Positions 1 to 5,497 of a stretch of DNA of 8,403 bases are shown here, piece by piece; the stretch's first letter is position 1, and every line of letters starts with the position of its first letter. The stretch lies in NCBI GenBank assembly GCA_051646185.1, contig JBOFCS010000187.1, positions 1 to 8,403 on the forward strand, written 5' to 3'. This stretch comes from JBOFCS01 sp051646185. GTDB taxonomy: Bacteria > Actinomycetota > Actinomycetes > Mycobacteriales > Mycobacteriaceae. The notes beneath the pieces are model-generated. The model made no database searches. It worked only from the letters and a program-made list of their open reading frames with translations, and was not told the origin of the DNA. Both the position numbers and the translations under genes were made by a program.

Positions 1-372
1 AATTTTCGGAAAAAGATGAATATGCCAGGGAGATTTCTGGGCTTCAAGTTGGGTATCACCGAGGGCAGCAACAGCTTCACAGCAAGACAACCAGATCGGG
101 TTTTCCAACTGGTGAATACTGATCTGCGCTGCCGAAGGCAGCATCCGAACCCACTGTGGATAATCCAGGTGTAGTGGTACCGCACGGATGCGCAGCCGAA
201 GATCAGCGATCATTCGGCTGCGCAGCACCAGAGCATCGCGTATCTGCTGCACCGAATCAGTGGGATCAACAAAGGCATAGAGCAAAAATTGATCACTTGG
301 AATCTTTGCTGACATCCAATAAGTTTGGGCATCAACAGCACTCATTCGAGAAACAGAAACACGGGGTAACAC
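1..372 (-). CDS. Wax ester synthase/diacylglycerol acyltransferase (WS/DGAT), N-terminal part
   Basis: Only the first 124 codons lie in the window; the frame is open to base 1. The WS/DGAT family joins acyl-CoA to diacylglycerol or fatty alcohol to make storage lipid or wax ester. The family opening is visible as SRMSAVDAQTYWMS near residues 8-21. A PW-x-IHLF segment near residues 117-122 corresponds to the PLWEmhli strand that precedes the catalytic site. The catalytic HHxxxDG motif would lie just beyond the left edge, so activity cannot be judged. I chose the GTG at 372 because it overlaps the upstream SRPBCC stop codon (TAGTG) and places the conserved SxxDAQ motif at the usual distance from the N terminus; the ATG at 345 would cut into that motif. 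Family assignment is from sequence pattern alone. Confidence 0.72.
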   Translation of the reverse strand, partial: MLPRVSVSRMSAVDAQTYWMSAKIPSDQFLLYAFVDPTDSVQQIRDALVLRSRMIADLRLRIRAVPLHLDYPQWVRMLPSAAQISIHQLENPIWLSCCEAVAALGDTQLEAQKSPWHIHLFPKI

Positions 373-836
373 TAGCTTTTCTCGGCAGCCGCCTTCAGTT
401 GCTGCAATCCTTTCTCAAAGTCTTTGCCCACCATCTTGTCCATGCTCAGTACGAATCCAAAGAGTTTGAAGAAAAGATTTTTCTTGCCCGTCATCTGCCA
501 CACCAGCTTGGTCCCTTTTTCTTCTTCTTGCACAAGAAAGGTGGTGACATTATTTGCTTTAAAAGGCTTAAGAAAATTCAAGTCAAGAACAATGCTATCG
601 GGAGTAGATGCGGTAATTGTCATCTCCCCTGAGCCCACTTTACGGTTGCCCTGCCAGCCATAGTAAGTGCCAACACCAGCGTCTGGACCTTTGTACGTAC
701 GCTGCAAATCTGGGTCGATACCTTCCCACGGGGACCATTGCAACCAATGGTGGAAATTGTTGATCAACTCATGCACAGTACCGGTACTGGCGTTGATGCT
801 TATTGAACGTTCAACGAGGAAAGTGCTGTCAGCCAT
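372..836 (-). CDS. SRPBCC (START-like) family protein
   Basis: A protein of about 154 residues, the normal size for a single-domain SRPBCC/polyketide-cyclase-like protein, whose fold binds a hydrophobic ligand in a deep pocket. It starts with the typical first strand, FLVERSISINAS. Then comes the WxxWSPWEGIDP motif with Tyr and Gly residues (KGPDAGVGTYYGW), a run of beta strands, and a C-terminal amphipathic helix (MVGKDFEKGLQQLKAAAEKS). The ATG at 836 has a GGAG ribosome binding site five bases upstream; a TTG at 863 would also be in frame but has no such site. Its stop codon shares one base with the GTG of the downstream WS/DGAT gene, so the two are probably co-translated and may act in lipid handling. 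No membrane segment or signal peptide is seen. The ligand is unknown. Confidence 0.85.
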   Translation of the reverse strand: MADSTFLVERSISINASTGTVHELINNFHHWLQWSPWEGIDPDLQRTYKGPDAGVGTYYGWQGNRKVGSGEMTITASTPDSIVLDLNFLKPFKANNVTTFLVQEEEKGTKLVWQMTGKKNLFFKLFGFVLSMDKMVGKDFEKGLQQLKAAAEKS

Positions 837-890
837 GATTACTCCGTAGATAGTGTGCTCCAAGAGGAGCCTAATGACATCTAATATTAT

Positions 891-914
891 GCCTGAGGTT
901 TACAGTAATCAGGC
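891..914. promoter_or_regulatory. Dyad symmetry between divergent genes, possible operator
   Basis: GCCTGA (891-896) is the exact inverse of TCAGGC (909-914). An inner TTAC/GTAA pair (900-903 and 905-908) extends the symmetry, with a three-base asymmetry on the left side. It sits between the SRPBCC gene start (836, leftward) and the membrane protein start region (about 946, rightward), where a repressor could control both. No T run follows, so it does not look like a terminator. The binding protein is unknown. Confidence 0.3.
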
Positions 915-945
915 AAACTGACAAGTTATGTTCTAGGGGGTAACT

Positions 946-1019
946 ATAAAACGTTCAAAAATTAGCAGTATAGCAATGCTGGTCACCGTTTTTTTGCACT
1001 CTTTGCCCTCGGAAACTGG
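946..1019 (+). other. Displaced 5' end of the membrane protein gene: lost start codon and T7 frameshift
   Basis: A strong ribosome binding site, AGGGGG (935-940), is followed after five bases by ATA rather than ATG. This is the same spacing as for the EspC-like gene at 2257. The frame from 946 reads IKRSKISSIAMLVTVF, a positively charged start leading into a hydrophobic helix. It then continues naturally as ALFALGNW in the frame of the downstream gene if the T7 run at 989-995 had one more T. As written, this frame stops at a TAA just after 1020. Restored, the protein would have about 201 residues. This could be gene decay, a sequencing indel, or slippage on the heptamer T TTT TTG (990-996). 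Confidence 0.5.
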
Positions 1020-1550
1020 ATGGTAAAAGGCATTGCCACAATTTTTACCGGTGAGGCATTTAGCGGCAACCGCAGTACTTTGCTGTTACTTCTGGGGGTA
1101 GGAGTCTGCACTGCCATCGCCATTATGGTGGCTCGGCGGACTAAGCTACTGACGATGGCCCTGGTCTCCATGTTTATTGCTATTTTCCCAGTACTTATTC
1201 CTACTGCGGTACTGCCCAATGTTTCCTCCCAAGCGATCACCATGCTTAGTCCAGTTTTATGTAACCACCCTTATACCTATGGGGATATGGCAACCAATGT
1301 GAGCAAAAGCGACATGAGTACGAGCCGCTACAACAGAGACGCACACTGGGTTACTAACCATGAACTCATCTGCCATCGCCCTGATGGCTCAACACAATTG
1401 GTGAGCACTAATAAGGTGCAGATCTGGTGGTACACCATTAGTTGGGCGTTTTTTGCTATAATAATGTTTATTATTATCTCACCCTTGGGTACCAAAAAAC
1501 CAAGTGACATAACAGATGATGTAGCTGATGCTGCCCCAGCGCAGGGTTAA
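1020..1550 (+). CDS. Small multi-pass membrane protein of unknown function (5' end probably frameshifted)
   Basis: I do not recognise the family. The readable frame gives 176 residues. Hydrophobic helices lie at about residues 19-38, 43-66 and 134-154, and a soluble loop lies between about 70 and 132. That loop contains two cysteines (LCNHP and ICHRP), which could pair in a disulfide if it is outside the cell. The tail after the last helix is short, acidic and probably cytoplasmic. The ATG at 1020 has only a weak GGAA upstream and starts in the middle of what looks like a transmembrane helix. The first helix is encoded in a different frame upstream, so the intact protein probably had four helices and both ends inside. 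The gene converges on the minus-strand gene ending at 1567. Confidence 0.6.
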   Translation: MVKGIATIFTGEAFSGNRSTLLLLLGVGVCTAIAIMVARRTKLLTMALVSMFIAIFPVLIPTAVLPNVSSQAITMLSPVLCNHPYTYGDMATNVSKSDMSTSRYNRDAHWVTNHELICHRPDGSTQLVSTNKVQIWWYTISWAFFAIIMFIIISPLGTKKPSDITDDVADAAPAQG

Positions 1551-1566
1551 CCCGCTAAAGTATGTC

Positions 1567-2139
1567 TTACTCTTTTTTGAGAATATAGTAGAGACGAATA
1601 AAAGGTAGGGGCAGAAAAACTAGAAGGATAATTAGGCCAACCCGTTCTAACCACCCCTGGTCTATGGTGAAATGAAAAATCAGAATCGCATAAAAGATTA
1701 CCCCAAAAATCCAATCCACTAGCAAGGATTTTTTACTTTCCGGGGCTCCTGCGAAGGCACTTTCATCGGTTAAAGCTTCGCCTTGCAGTATCGCATTTGC
1801 GCCAATTAGTGACAGCTGCGGGTAGGCACGCCGTAAAGCCTTAATAGCGTCAACTTTTCCCTGAGTATTCTCGATATTTTTATAGTCAGCGAGACTTTGC
1901 TCATCAGGCACCTCTCTTGCGAGAGAGGGTTGAAAAGTTTTCTTAGACCGTAGTTTACGTATTTTCCAGAAGGTCGAAGGCATGGCCCATACAATGAAGG
2001 CCATGCCCACCAAAAACTTTTGATCAGAAATAGCATGAGTCTGGGAAAGATGGATTAACCCTATAAATACAGCAATATACTGCAGCTGAAATTCAAAGAA
2101 TATCTCCAAGGCATCTTTTTTTCCCGCCATGAGTTTCAT
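1567..2139 (-). CDS. Four-helix membrane protein with an L7/L12 C-terminal-domain-like cytoplasmic segment
   Basis: A protein of 190 residues with two N-terminal helices (about 19-35 and 41-59), a polar middle (61-138) and two C-terminal helices (about 140-160 and 165-186). A basic stretch, RKLRSKK, after helix two suggests that the middle faces the cytoplasm. Within it, residues 94-118 follow the pattern GKxxAIKALRRAYPxLSLxxA. This resembles the helix-turn-helix of the ribosomal L7/L12 C-terminal domain (GKKxxxIKxxRexxgLgLkeAk), a module known to recur in small bacterial proteins outside the ribosome. The family as a whole is not recognised. The ATG at 2139 gives MKLM; the ATG at 2130 is also possible, and neither has a strong ribosome binding site. 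The gene is divergent from the type VII cassette at 2257. Confidence 0.72.
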   Translation of the reverse strand: MKLMAGKKDALEIFFEFQLQYIAVFIGLIHLSQTHAISDQKFLVGMAFIVWAMPSTFWKIRKLRSKKTFQPSLAREVPDEQSLADYKNIENTQGKVDAIKALRRAYPQLSLIGANAILQGEALTDESAFAGAPESKKSLLVDWIFGVIFYAILIFHFTIDQGWLERVGLIILLVFLPLPFIRLYYILKKE

Positions 2140-2148
2140 AGAAATATG

Positions 2149-2168
2149 GTAGCTGTTACTTTAGCTAC
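2149..2168. promoter_or_regulatory. Short inverted repeat upstream of the four-helix membrane protein gene
   Basis: GTAGCT (2149-2154) and AGCTAC (2163-2168) are exact inverse copies eight bases apart. They lie just upstream of the minus-strand start at 2139 and upstream of the plus-strand promoter at 2188. The repeat may be an operator or the foot of the leader of the leftward transcript. A six-base match of this kind can arise by chance. Confidence 0.2.
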
Positions 2169-2187
2169 TTTTATGTTCACTGTGTGT

Positions 2188-2216
2188 TTGCCAGCTCTTT
2201 GTCGACCTGGTATAAA
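2188..2216 (+). promoter_or_regulatory. Housekeeping-type promoter of the type VII cassette
   Basis: A -35 box TTGCCA (2188-2193) and a -10 box TATAAA (2211-2216) are separated by exactly 17 bases, close to the sigma-70/SigA consensus. Transcription should start near 2223. This leaves a leader of about 35 bases before the ATG at 2257, which is preceded by the ribosome binding site AGGGGG (2246-2251) at five bases' spacing. Confidence 0.6.
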
Positions 2217-2237
2217 CAAACCTGTTAGTAGTTTGTT
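2215..2237. promoter_or_regulatory. Perfect 7-base inverted repeat over the -10 box and start point, possible operator
   Basis: AACAAAC (2215-2221) and GTTTGTT (2231-2237) are exact inverse copies around a nine-base centre. The left arm overlaps the end of the -10 box and the right arm lies in the early leader. A repressor bound here would block initiation. It could also form a small stem in the mRNA, but the stem is A/T-rich and weak. Confidence 0.35.
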
Positions 2238-2256
2238 CACACTATAGGGGGTTTAC

Positions 2257-2562
2257 ATGGCACCGGAAGTCACGATTGACAAGGAAGCTCTTCTTGAGCT
2301 TGCCGAAAACTTACGGGATTGCTCAGAAAAAATTTCTGGCCTTAAGTTGCCCACCCTGACCGGTGAAGCAACCGAAGCTTTACCACAAGCCCAGATCGGT
2401 GTGGCTTCTACTGCAGCGGGGGTACGACTAGATGTGTTACTTCATGAGCTTTCAGGGCGGTTATTAGCTTTTTCGGCCAATACGCTGAGTACGGCGATGT
2501 CCCTGACCGACACTGATCATACGAATAGCCGAAACATTGTTCATACGGGGTTACGCTGGTGA
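2257..2562 (+). CDS. EspC-like (DUF2580-type) small protein associated with type VII secretion
   Basis: A protein of 101 residues, the usual size of EspC-like ESX secretion-associated proteins. It is predicted to be a helical hairpin, starting with VTIDKEALLELAENL, a Gly/Pro turn region in the middle, and ending with a long helix leading to LSTAMSLTDTDHTNS. That ending resembles the family's closing helix with its T/Y...D residues. No signal peptide or membrane helix is seen. The stop overlaps the GTG of the next gene (GTGA), so it is translationally coupled to the WXG-bearing partner. By analogy with EspC/EspA-type and WXG100 pairs, the two probably form the dimer recognised by the ESX machinery. 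A classical YxxxD/E export motif is not evident in this protein. The family call rests on length, pattern and partner; no secretion genes lie in the window. Confidence 0.6.
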   Translation: MAPEVTIDKEALLELAENLRDCSEKISGLKLPTLTGEATEALPQAQIGVASTAAGVRLDVLLHELSGRLLAFSANTLSTAMSLTDTDHTNSRNIVHTGLRW

Positions 2563-3662
2563 GCCTGAGCCGAACCGAACTTCAGCAGTGGCGGCCGTGG
2601 ACCCTAGCTGACCTAGCGGGACCACTGACCGAAGCCGCAACTGTGGTCAGTGAATTAATGAATAATACTGTGTCCTCAATAGATACGATGGATATCACCG
2701 GGCAGTGGCGAGGCGAGGCGCAAAAAACTGCTTATGCTCAAGCAGAAGAAGCTAAAAGTTTTGCCCAAAAAATAGCTTTTGCTCTGGAAGACCTTGCTCA
2801 GGTCTTCTCACACACCGCAAACGATATTGCCTACCCCCGTGAGCACGTGCTGAATCTGGCGCTGGAGGCTCAGGAACAAGGTTTTACAGTCAGTGACCAA
2901 TGGGTGGTGGGCATAGCCCCTGGCAATTATTCCAGCGAAGAGCTTCTAGCCAAAGAACCGCTGCGGCTTTCCTATCAGCAGCGTATTGCTGAGGTTGTTG
3001 CCGATATTGTTCGGGCCGACCAGCAGGGCACAGAAAAAACCCTGGACATTCTTCGCGGTTTACCGGAGCCTGCCCGCACGGATGCCTCAACTTCTGGTGT
3101 CACGATCCCTGGCCCACCACCAGACCCAGGCACAGATGCCGGCTCAGCTGGGCATGGTTCACAACCCTGGTACAGCCGCTTGGATGACCTTGCGTACGAA
3201 CAAGTAGTACAAAAGGCAATTCAGGCGGCCGAAGCAAAGGGGTTGACTCACGCGGCAAAAAACCTACAACACTACTTAGATAACAGTGGTGAGGATTTGA
3301 CGTTGGAAGTCGATGAGATGCTCCGCGACGTACCGATCGTACAGAAAACAACAAACGATCTCACGGCTGCCGAGGTCAATCGTATTACCCAAGAAGCTAT
3401 CGCGCACGGAAACTACAACCAGCCCATAGCTTTTCAAACAGGATGGGAAGATTATATTATCGATCAGGATCAATACCCGGATTGGTTTTTGGCCACCGGT
3501 TCGGGCCACCAAGCTGTTAGTGGAGTAGTAACTGTGCAGCCGCCGAATACCCCAGGCGCGCAACCCACTGTGTCAGTGGACTACCAAACCCATGTTTTTG
3601 ATCGGTATAACTGGGATGGCAGCAAAAAAAACCGAGATTTGGGGTGTCACCATTACCGATAA
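2559..3662 (+). CDS. WXG-containing putative type VII secreted effector, frameshifted near its C terminus
   Basis: The frame gives 367 residues from a GTG start that overlaps the previous stop. The N-terminal ~105 residues are helical with a W-R-G turn at 50-52, followed by YAQAE (59-63), which fits the YxxxE export pattern. Two further helices follow, then a Pro/Gly hinge at about 181-203. The C-terminal region has an AKNLQHYLDNSGE segment (233-245) and THVFDRYNWDGSKK (344-357). From my memory of the pattern, this architecture recurs at the end of secreted or polymorphic-toxin-like proteins in many bacteria, but I cannot name the domain or its activity. At the A8 run (3624-3631) the frame changes: it ends in ten unrelated residues (NRDLGCHHYR) and stops, while the expected continuation sits in the +1 frame to 3828. 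Restored, the protein has 422 residues. The neighbouring lipoproteins suggest an effector with immunity proteins. Confidence 0.7.
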   Translation: MSLSRTELQQWRPWTLADLAGPLTEAATVVSELMNNTVSSIDTMDITGQWRGEAQKTAYAQAEEAKSFAQKIAFALEDLAQVFSHTANDIAYPREHVLNLALEAQEQGFTVSDQWVVGIAPGNYSSEELLAKEPLRLSYQQRIAEVVADIVRADQQGTEKTLDILRGLPEPARTDASTSGVTIPGPPPDPGTDAGSAGHGSQPWYSRLDDLAYEQVVQKAIQAAEAKGLTHAAKNLQHYLDNSGEDLTLEVDEMLRDVPIVQKTTNDLTAAEVNRITQEAIAHGNYNQPIAFQTGWEDYIIDQDQYPDWFLATGSGHQAVSGVVTVQPPNTPGAQPTVSVDYQTHVFDRYNWDGSKKNRDLGCHHYR

Positions 3663-3828
3663 AGAGATGGGTGAGCTGCACACTGCTGGGTTAGCCCAGG
3701 AATACAATCTGCGTGGCACTTCAAGCACGTATCACTATGAAGGGCCAGCACCTACTGGGGGCACGGTCATAGATTTACCATCCGCACCCGATAACCGCTC
3801 AGGCACTAGAACAGACCCAGGCAGGTAA
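3631..3828 (+). pseudogene. Out-of-frame C-terminal 65 residues of the putative effector
   Basis: Directly after the A8 run, the +1 frame reads TEIWGVTITDKEMGELHTAG and continues LAQEYNLRG to a TAA at 3826-3828. This joins smoothly to NWDGSKK of the upstream frame: the recurrent pattern is RYNWDGxKxTEIxGVTVTDxxMxELHxAGLAQEF. With seven rather than eight A bases, the frame would be continuous. The true stop would then lie six bases before the first lipoprotein ATG, the spacing expected in this cassette; the early stop at 3662 leaves 172 bases unexplained. There is no separate start with a ribosome binding site, so this is not an independent gene. Confidence 0.65.
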
Positions 3829-3834
3829 GTACTG

Positions 3835-4338
3835 ATGATCTCATTCCAAAAAAACGTTATCCACCCGCTGACGGTGGCGCTAATGGGCATTGTTGCAATA
3901 CTTTTCCTTGGTTCATGTAGTGAAGATGAAGTCATCTCGCGCGTTATCGATGGTGGCAGTGAAACTTCCACCCGGCCCGAACTCATCCAAGAAATCCTCA
4001 CCGAAGGCGGGCTCGTCCTACCCCTAAACGCCGAAGTACTCCTGGCCCACTACGAACACGGCATCGATACTGCCTATCGCATTGCCCTCCGCATGAGCCC
4101 CCAGGACGTCACCACCTTCCTCACCAACTCCCACATCACCACACCACCCATCCAAAAAACAACATCTAACGAATACTCAGAAATAGCAGGACAAATCGCC
4201 GGACCCAACATCGATTCCTCCCCTTCACTGCTGAAGATAAGAGATTCGCGGCCCGACAAGCCCTACATTTACAGAACAGTGTGGATCGACCAACGCGACG
4301 ACACCAACCACTACATCCACATCAGCTTTGCCACATAA
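3835..4338 (+). CDS. Putative lipoprotein, first of a tandem pair (candidate immunity or accessory protein)
   Basis: A protein of 167 residues with a short basic n-region, a hydrophobic core (about 11-24) and a lipobox LGSC with the acylated cysteine at 28, so it should be anchored to the outer face of the membrane. The mature part starts acidic (SEDE). It then has a conserved core, SETSTRPELIQEILTEGGLV to THITTPP-like (about residues 42-106), a variable segment (about 107-147) and a conserved end, IDQRDDTNHYIH. No enzyme motif is seen. AGG about nine bases upstream can serve as ribosome binding site, and the start lies six bases after the restored stop of the effector. The core is almost identical to that of the next gene. 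Position next to a secreted effector and outward anchoring suggest immunity, as TilA lipoproteins do for the staphylococcal lipase effector TslA; this is inference. Confidence 0.78.
   Translation: MISFQKNVIHPLTVALMGIVAILFLGSCSEDEVISRVIDGGSETSTRPELIQEILTEGGLVLPLNAEVLLAHYEHGIDTAYRIALRMSPQDVTTFLTNSHITTPPIQKTTSNEYSEIAGQIAGPNIDSSPSLLKIRDSRPDKPYIYRTVWIDQRDDTNHYIHISFAT
3896..4152 (+). repeat. Copy 1 of the tandem lipoprotein repeat
   Basis: This stretch aligns to 4396-4652 at an offset of exactly 500 bases without a gap. The first 25 bases (3896-3920, the lipobox region) are identical. Bases 3921-3957 differ strongly. The block 3958-4152 (195 bases) has only seven differences by my count. The block is visibly richer in C-ending codons than the surrounding DNA. 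Confidence 0.9.
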
Positions 4339-4340
4339 TC

Positions 4341-4814
4341 ATGGCCACAAGAAACACCAATCACCGTTTCATTTTTGCGATAATCACCTTTATTACAATA
4401 CTTTTCCTTGGTTCATGTAGCGATGATGAGTTCGCTTCACGTGTTTTTGGTGCTAACAGTGAAACTTCCACCCGACCCGAACTCATCCAAGAAATCCTCA
4501 CCGAAGGCGGCCTGGTACTACCCCCAAACACCGAAGTACTCCTGGCCCACTACGAACACGGCATCGATACTGCCTATCGCATTGCCCTCCGCATGAGCCC
4601 CCAAGACGTCACCACCTTCCTCACCAACTCCCACATCACCACACCACCCATCTCAGACAGTAACCCCATAACAATGGGGCTCCCCTTCGCCGAACCAAAT
4701 ATGGATTCCTCCCCTTCATTACTCTTCATCTCCGCTGACCCAAAACCTGCAGCAGTCCCGATCGACCAACGCGATAACACCAACCACTACATCCATCTCT
4801 GGTTTGGCACATAA
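4341..4814 (+). CDS. Putative lipoprotein, second of a tandem pair (paralogue of the first)
   Basis: A protein of 157 residues starting two bases after the previous stop. MATRNTNHR is followed by a hydrophobic core and the lipobox LGSC with cysteine 26. The core from SETSTRPELI to the TTPP motif differs from its neighbour only at residues in the LPPNTE turn. The segment just after the lipobox and the segment after TTPP (SDSNPITMGL onward) are clearly different. The end (IDQRDNTNHYIHLWFGT) is again conserved. An in-frame extension back to 4281 is only the other frame of the first gene. Conserved core with divergent patches suggests recent duplication or gene conversion, as in immunity-gene arrays. 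No ribosome binding site is obvious, so translation probably couples to the first gene. Confidence 0.75.
   Translation: MATRNTNHRFIFAIITFITILFLGSCSDDEFASRVFGANSETSTRPELIQEILTEGGLVLPPNTEVLLAHYEHGIDTAYRIALRMSPQDVTTFLTNSHITTPPISDSNPITMGLPFAEPNMDSSPSLLFISADPKPAAVPIDQRDNTNHYIHLWFGT
4396..4652 (+). repeat. Copy 2 of the tandem lipoprotein repeat
   Basis: Partner of 3896-4152. After 4652 the copies diverge and the offset changes to 491 and then 476 bases, with two more short matches: GATTCCTCCCCTTCA at 4213 and 4704, and GATCGACCAACGCGA at 4284 and 4760. The pattern is a mosaic of near-identical and diverged segments. Confidence 0.9.
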
Positions 4815-4816
4815 CC

Positions 4817-4837
4817 ATGGCCACACGAAAACAGTGA
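4817..4837 (+). pseudogene. Vestigial start of a third lipoprotein copy
   Basis: After the second lipoprotein stop, the sequence again reads CATGGCCACA-C-GAAA, matching the start of the second gene (CATGGCCACA-A-GAAA at 4340-4354). The 23-base junctions 4332-4354 and 4808-4830 agree at 21 positions. Here the frame gives only MATRKQ before a TGA at 4835-4837. It looks like the scar of a deleted third copy or the break point of the duplication. Confidence 0.55.
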
Positions 4838-4872
4838 AGAAATACTGCCGCTGTAAACGCTTATTGAATGAT

Positions 4873-5469
4873 TCATGGAAAAGTTGAGCCAATAATTCCC
4901 ATAACTATTGAAGTAAACGATAGACCTCCGGTGCCGAAAGCTGCTGCAATAGCGAGGATAATAAGTACATTATCTTTACTGGGTAAGGGTGGTTCAATTA
5001 TTTTTCCCCCGAACTTAAACGGGGCTGACCACAAAATATCGATTCGCCCACCGACTAATCGTGTCACTGTGGCGCAACAGTTATCACCTTGATCTGTTTT
5101 GCCCAACAGCACAATACTCGACTCCATATCGCGCGCAGCCAAGGTAATAATATGTTCTCCATATTCGATGCTCACCTGGTAAGTTTTTTTAAAAAACCGC
5201 GCTTTCCCCACATCCAAAGTTAAAGGATGTCCAGATAAATCCGCAACCACATGATGGGCCTCTCGTGTCCCAATGGGAACACCTTTGCGGCTAGCTTGCC
5301 CAATTCTCTTTATGGTGACAACACTTTCAGATTCGGAACCAAAGCGTGCACTCACCCAACCTTCCCGATAAGTGATTATCGCCTCACCAAAAAGAAGGGT
5401 GTCAACTAAAACGGTATTAGTTTCATCGGACGATTTGTAGCGAGACGGTTCCATTTCCTTCTCAGACAT
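4873..5469 (-). CDS. Unrecognised protein with a single C-terminal membrane helix
   Basis: A protein of 198 residues from the ATG at 5469 (MSEKEMEPSRYKSS). The body is rich in short beta-type segments (VLVDTLLFGEAIITYREGWV, VSIEYGEHIITLAAR) and contains adjacent cysteines (DNCCATV). Residues about 168-193 form one hydrophobic helix ending five or so residues before the C terminus, so it could be a tail-anchored protein. The frame is open upstream to 5586, but those 39 extra residues lie antisense to a transposase-like fragment, so I reject them. No convincing ribosome binding site precedes 5469, and the original 5' end may have been removed when the insertion sequence arrived. It converges on the lipoprotein array. 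No family is recognised. Confidence 0.6.
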   Translation of the reverse strand: MSEKEMEPSRYKSSDETNTVLVDTLLFGEAIITYREGWVSARFGSESESVVTIKRIGQASRKGVPIGTREAHHVVADLSGHPLTLDVGKARFFKKTYQVSIEYGEHIITLAARDMESSIVLLGKTDQGDNCCATVTRLVGGRIDILWSAPFKFGGKIIEPPLPSKDNVLIILAIAAAFGTGGLSFTSIVMGIIGSTFP

Positions 5470-5497
5470 GAATAAACTATAAGCCCATGCGGGCAAA

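Noticed and set aside
156..632. Plus-strand open frame of 158 codons
   Set aside because: It is antisense to the WS/DGAT and SRPBCC genes, has no ribosome binding site and no recognisable pattern, whereas both minus-strand proteins match known families.
837..863. Upstream TTG start for the SRPBCC protein
   Set aside because: No ribosome binding site precedes it, while the ATG at 836 has GGAG at good spacing and gives the normal N terminus.
1544..1566. Possible terminator between the convergent genes (GGGTTAACCC)
   Set aside because: The palindrome has no loop and no following T run, and the nearby T run at 1572-1577 has no real stem.
4281..4340. Upstream in-frame start for the second lipoprotein
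   Set aside because: These bases encode the conserved end of the first lipoprotein in another frame, and the ATG at 4341 gives a proper lipoprotein signal peptide.
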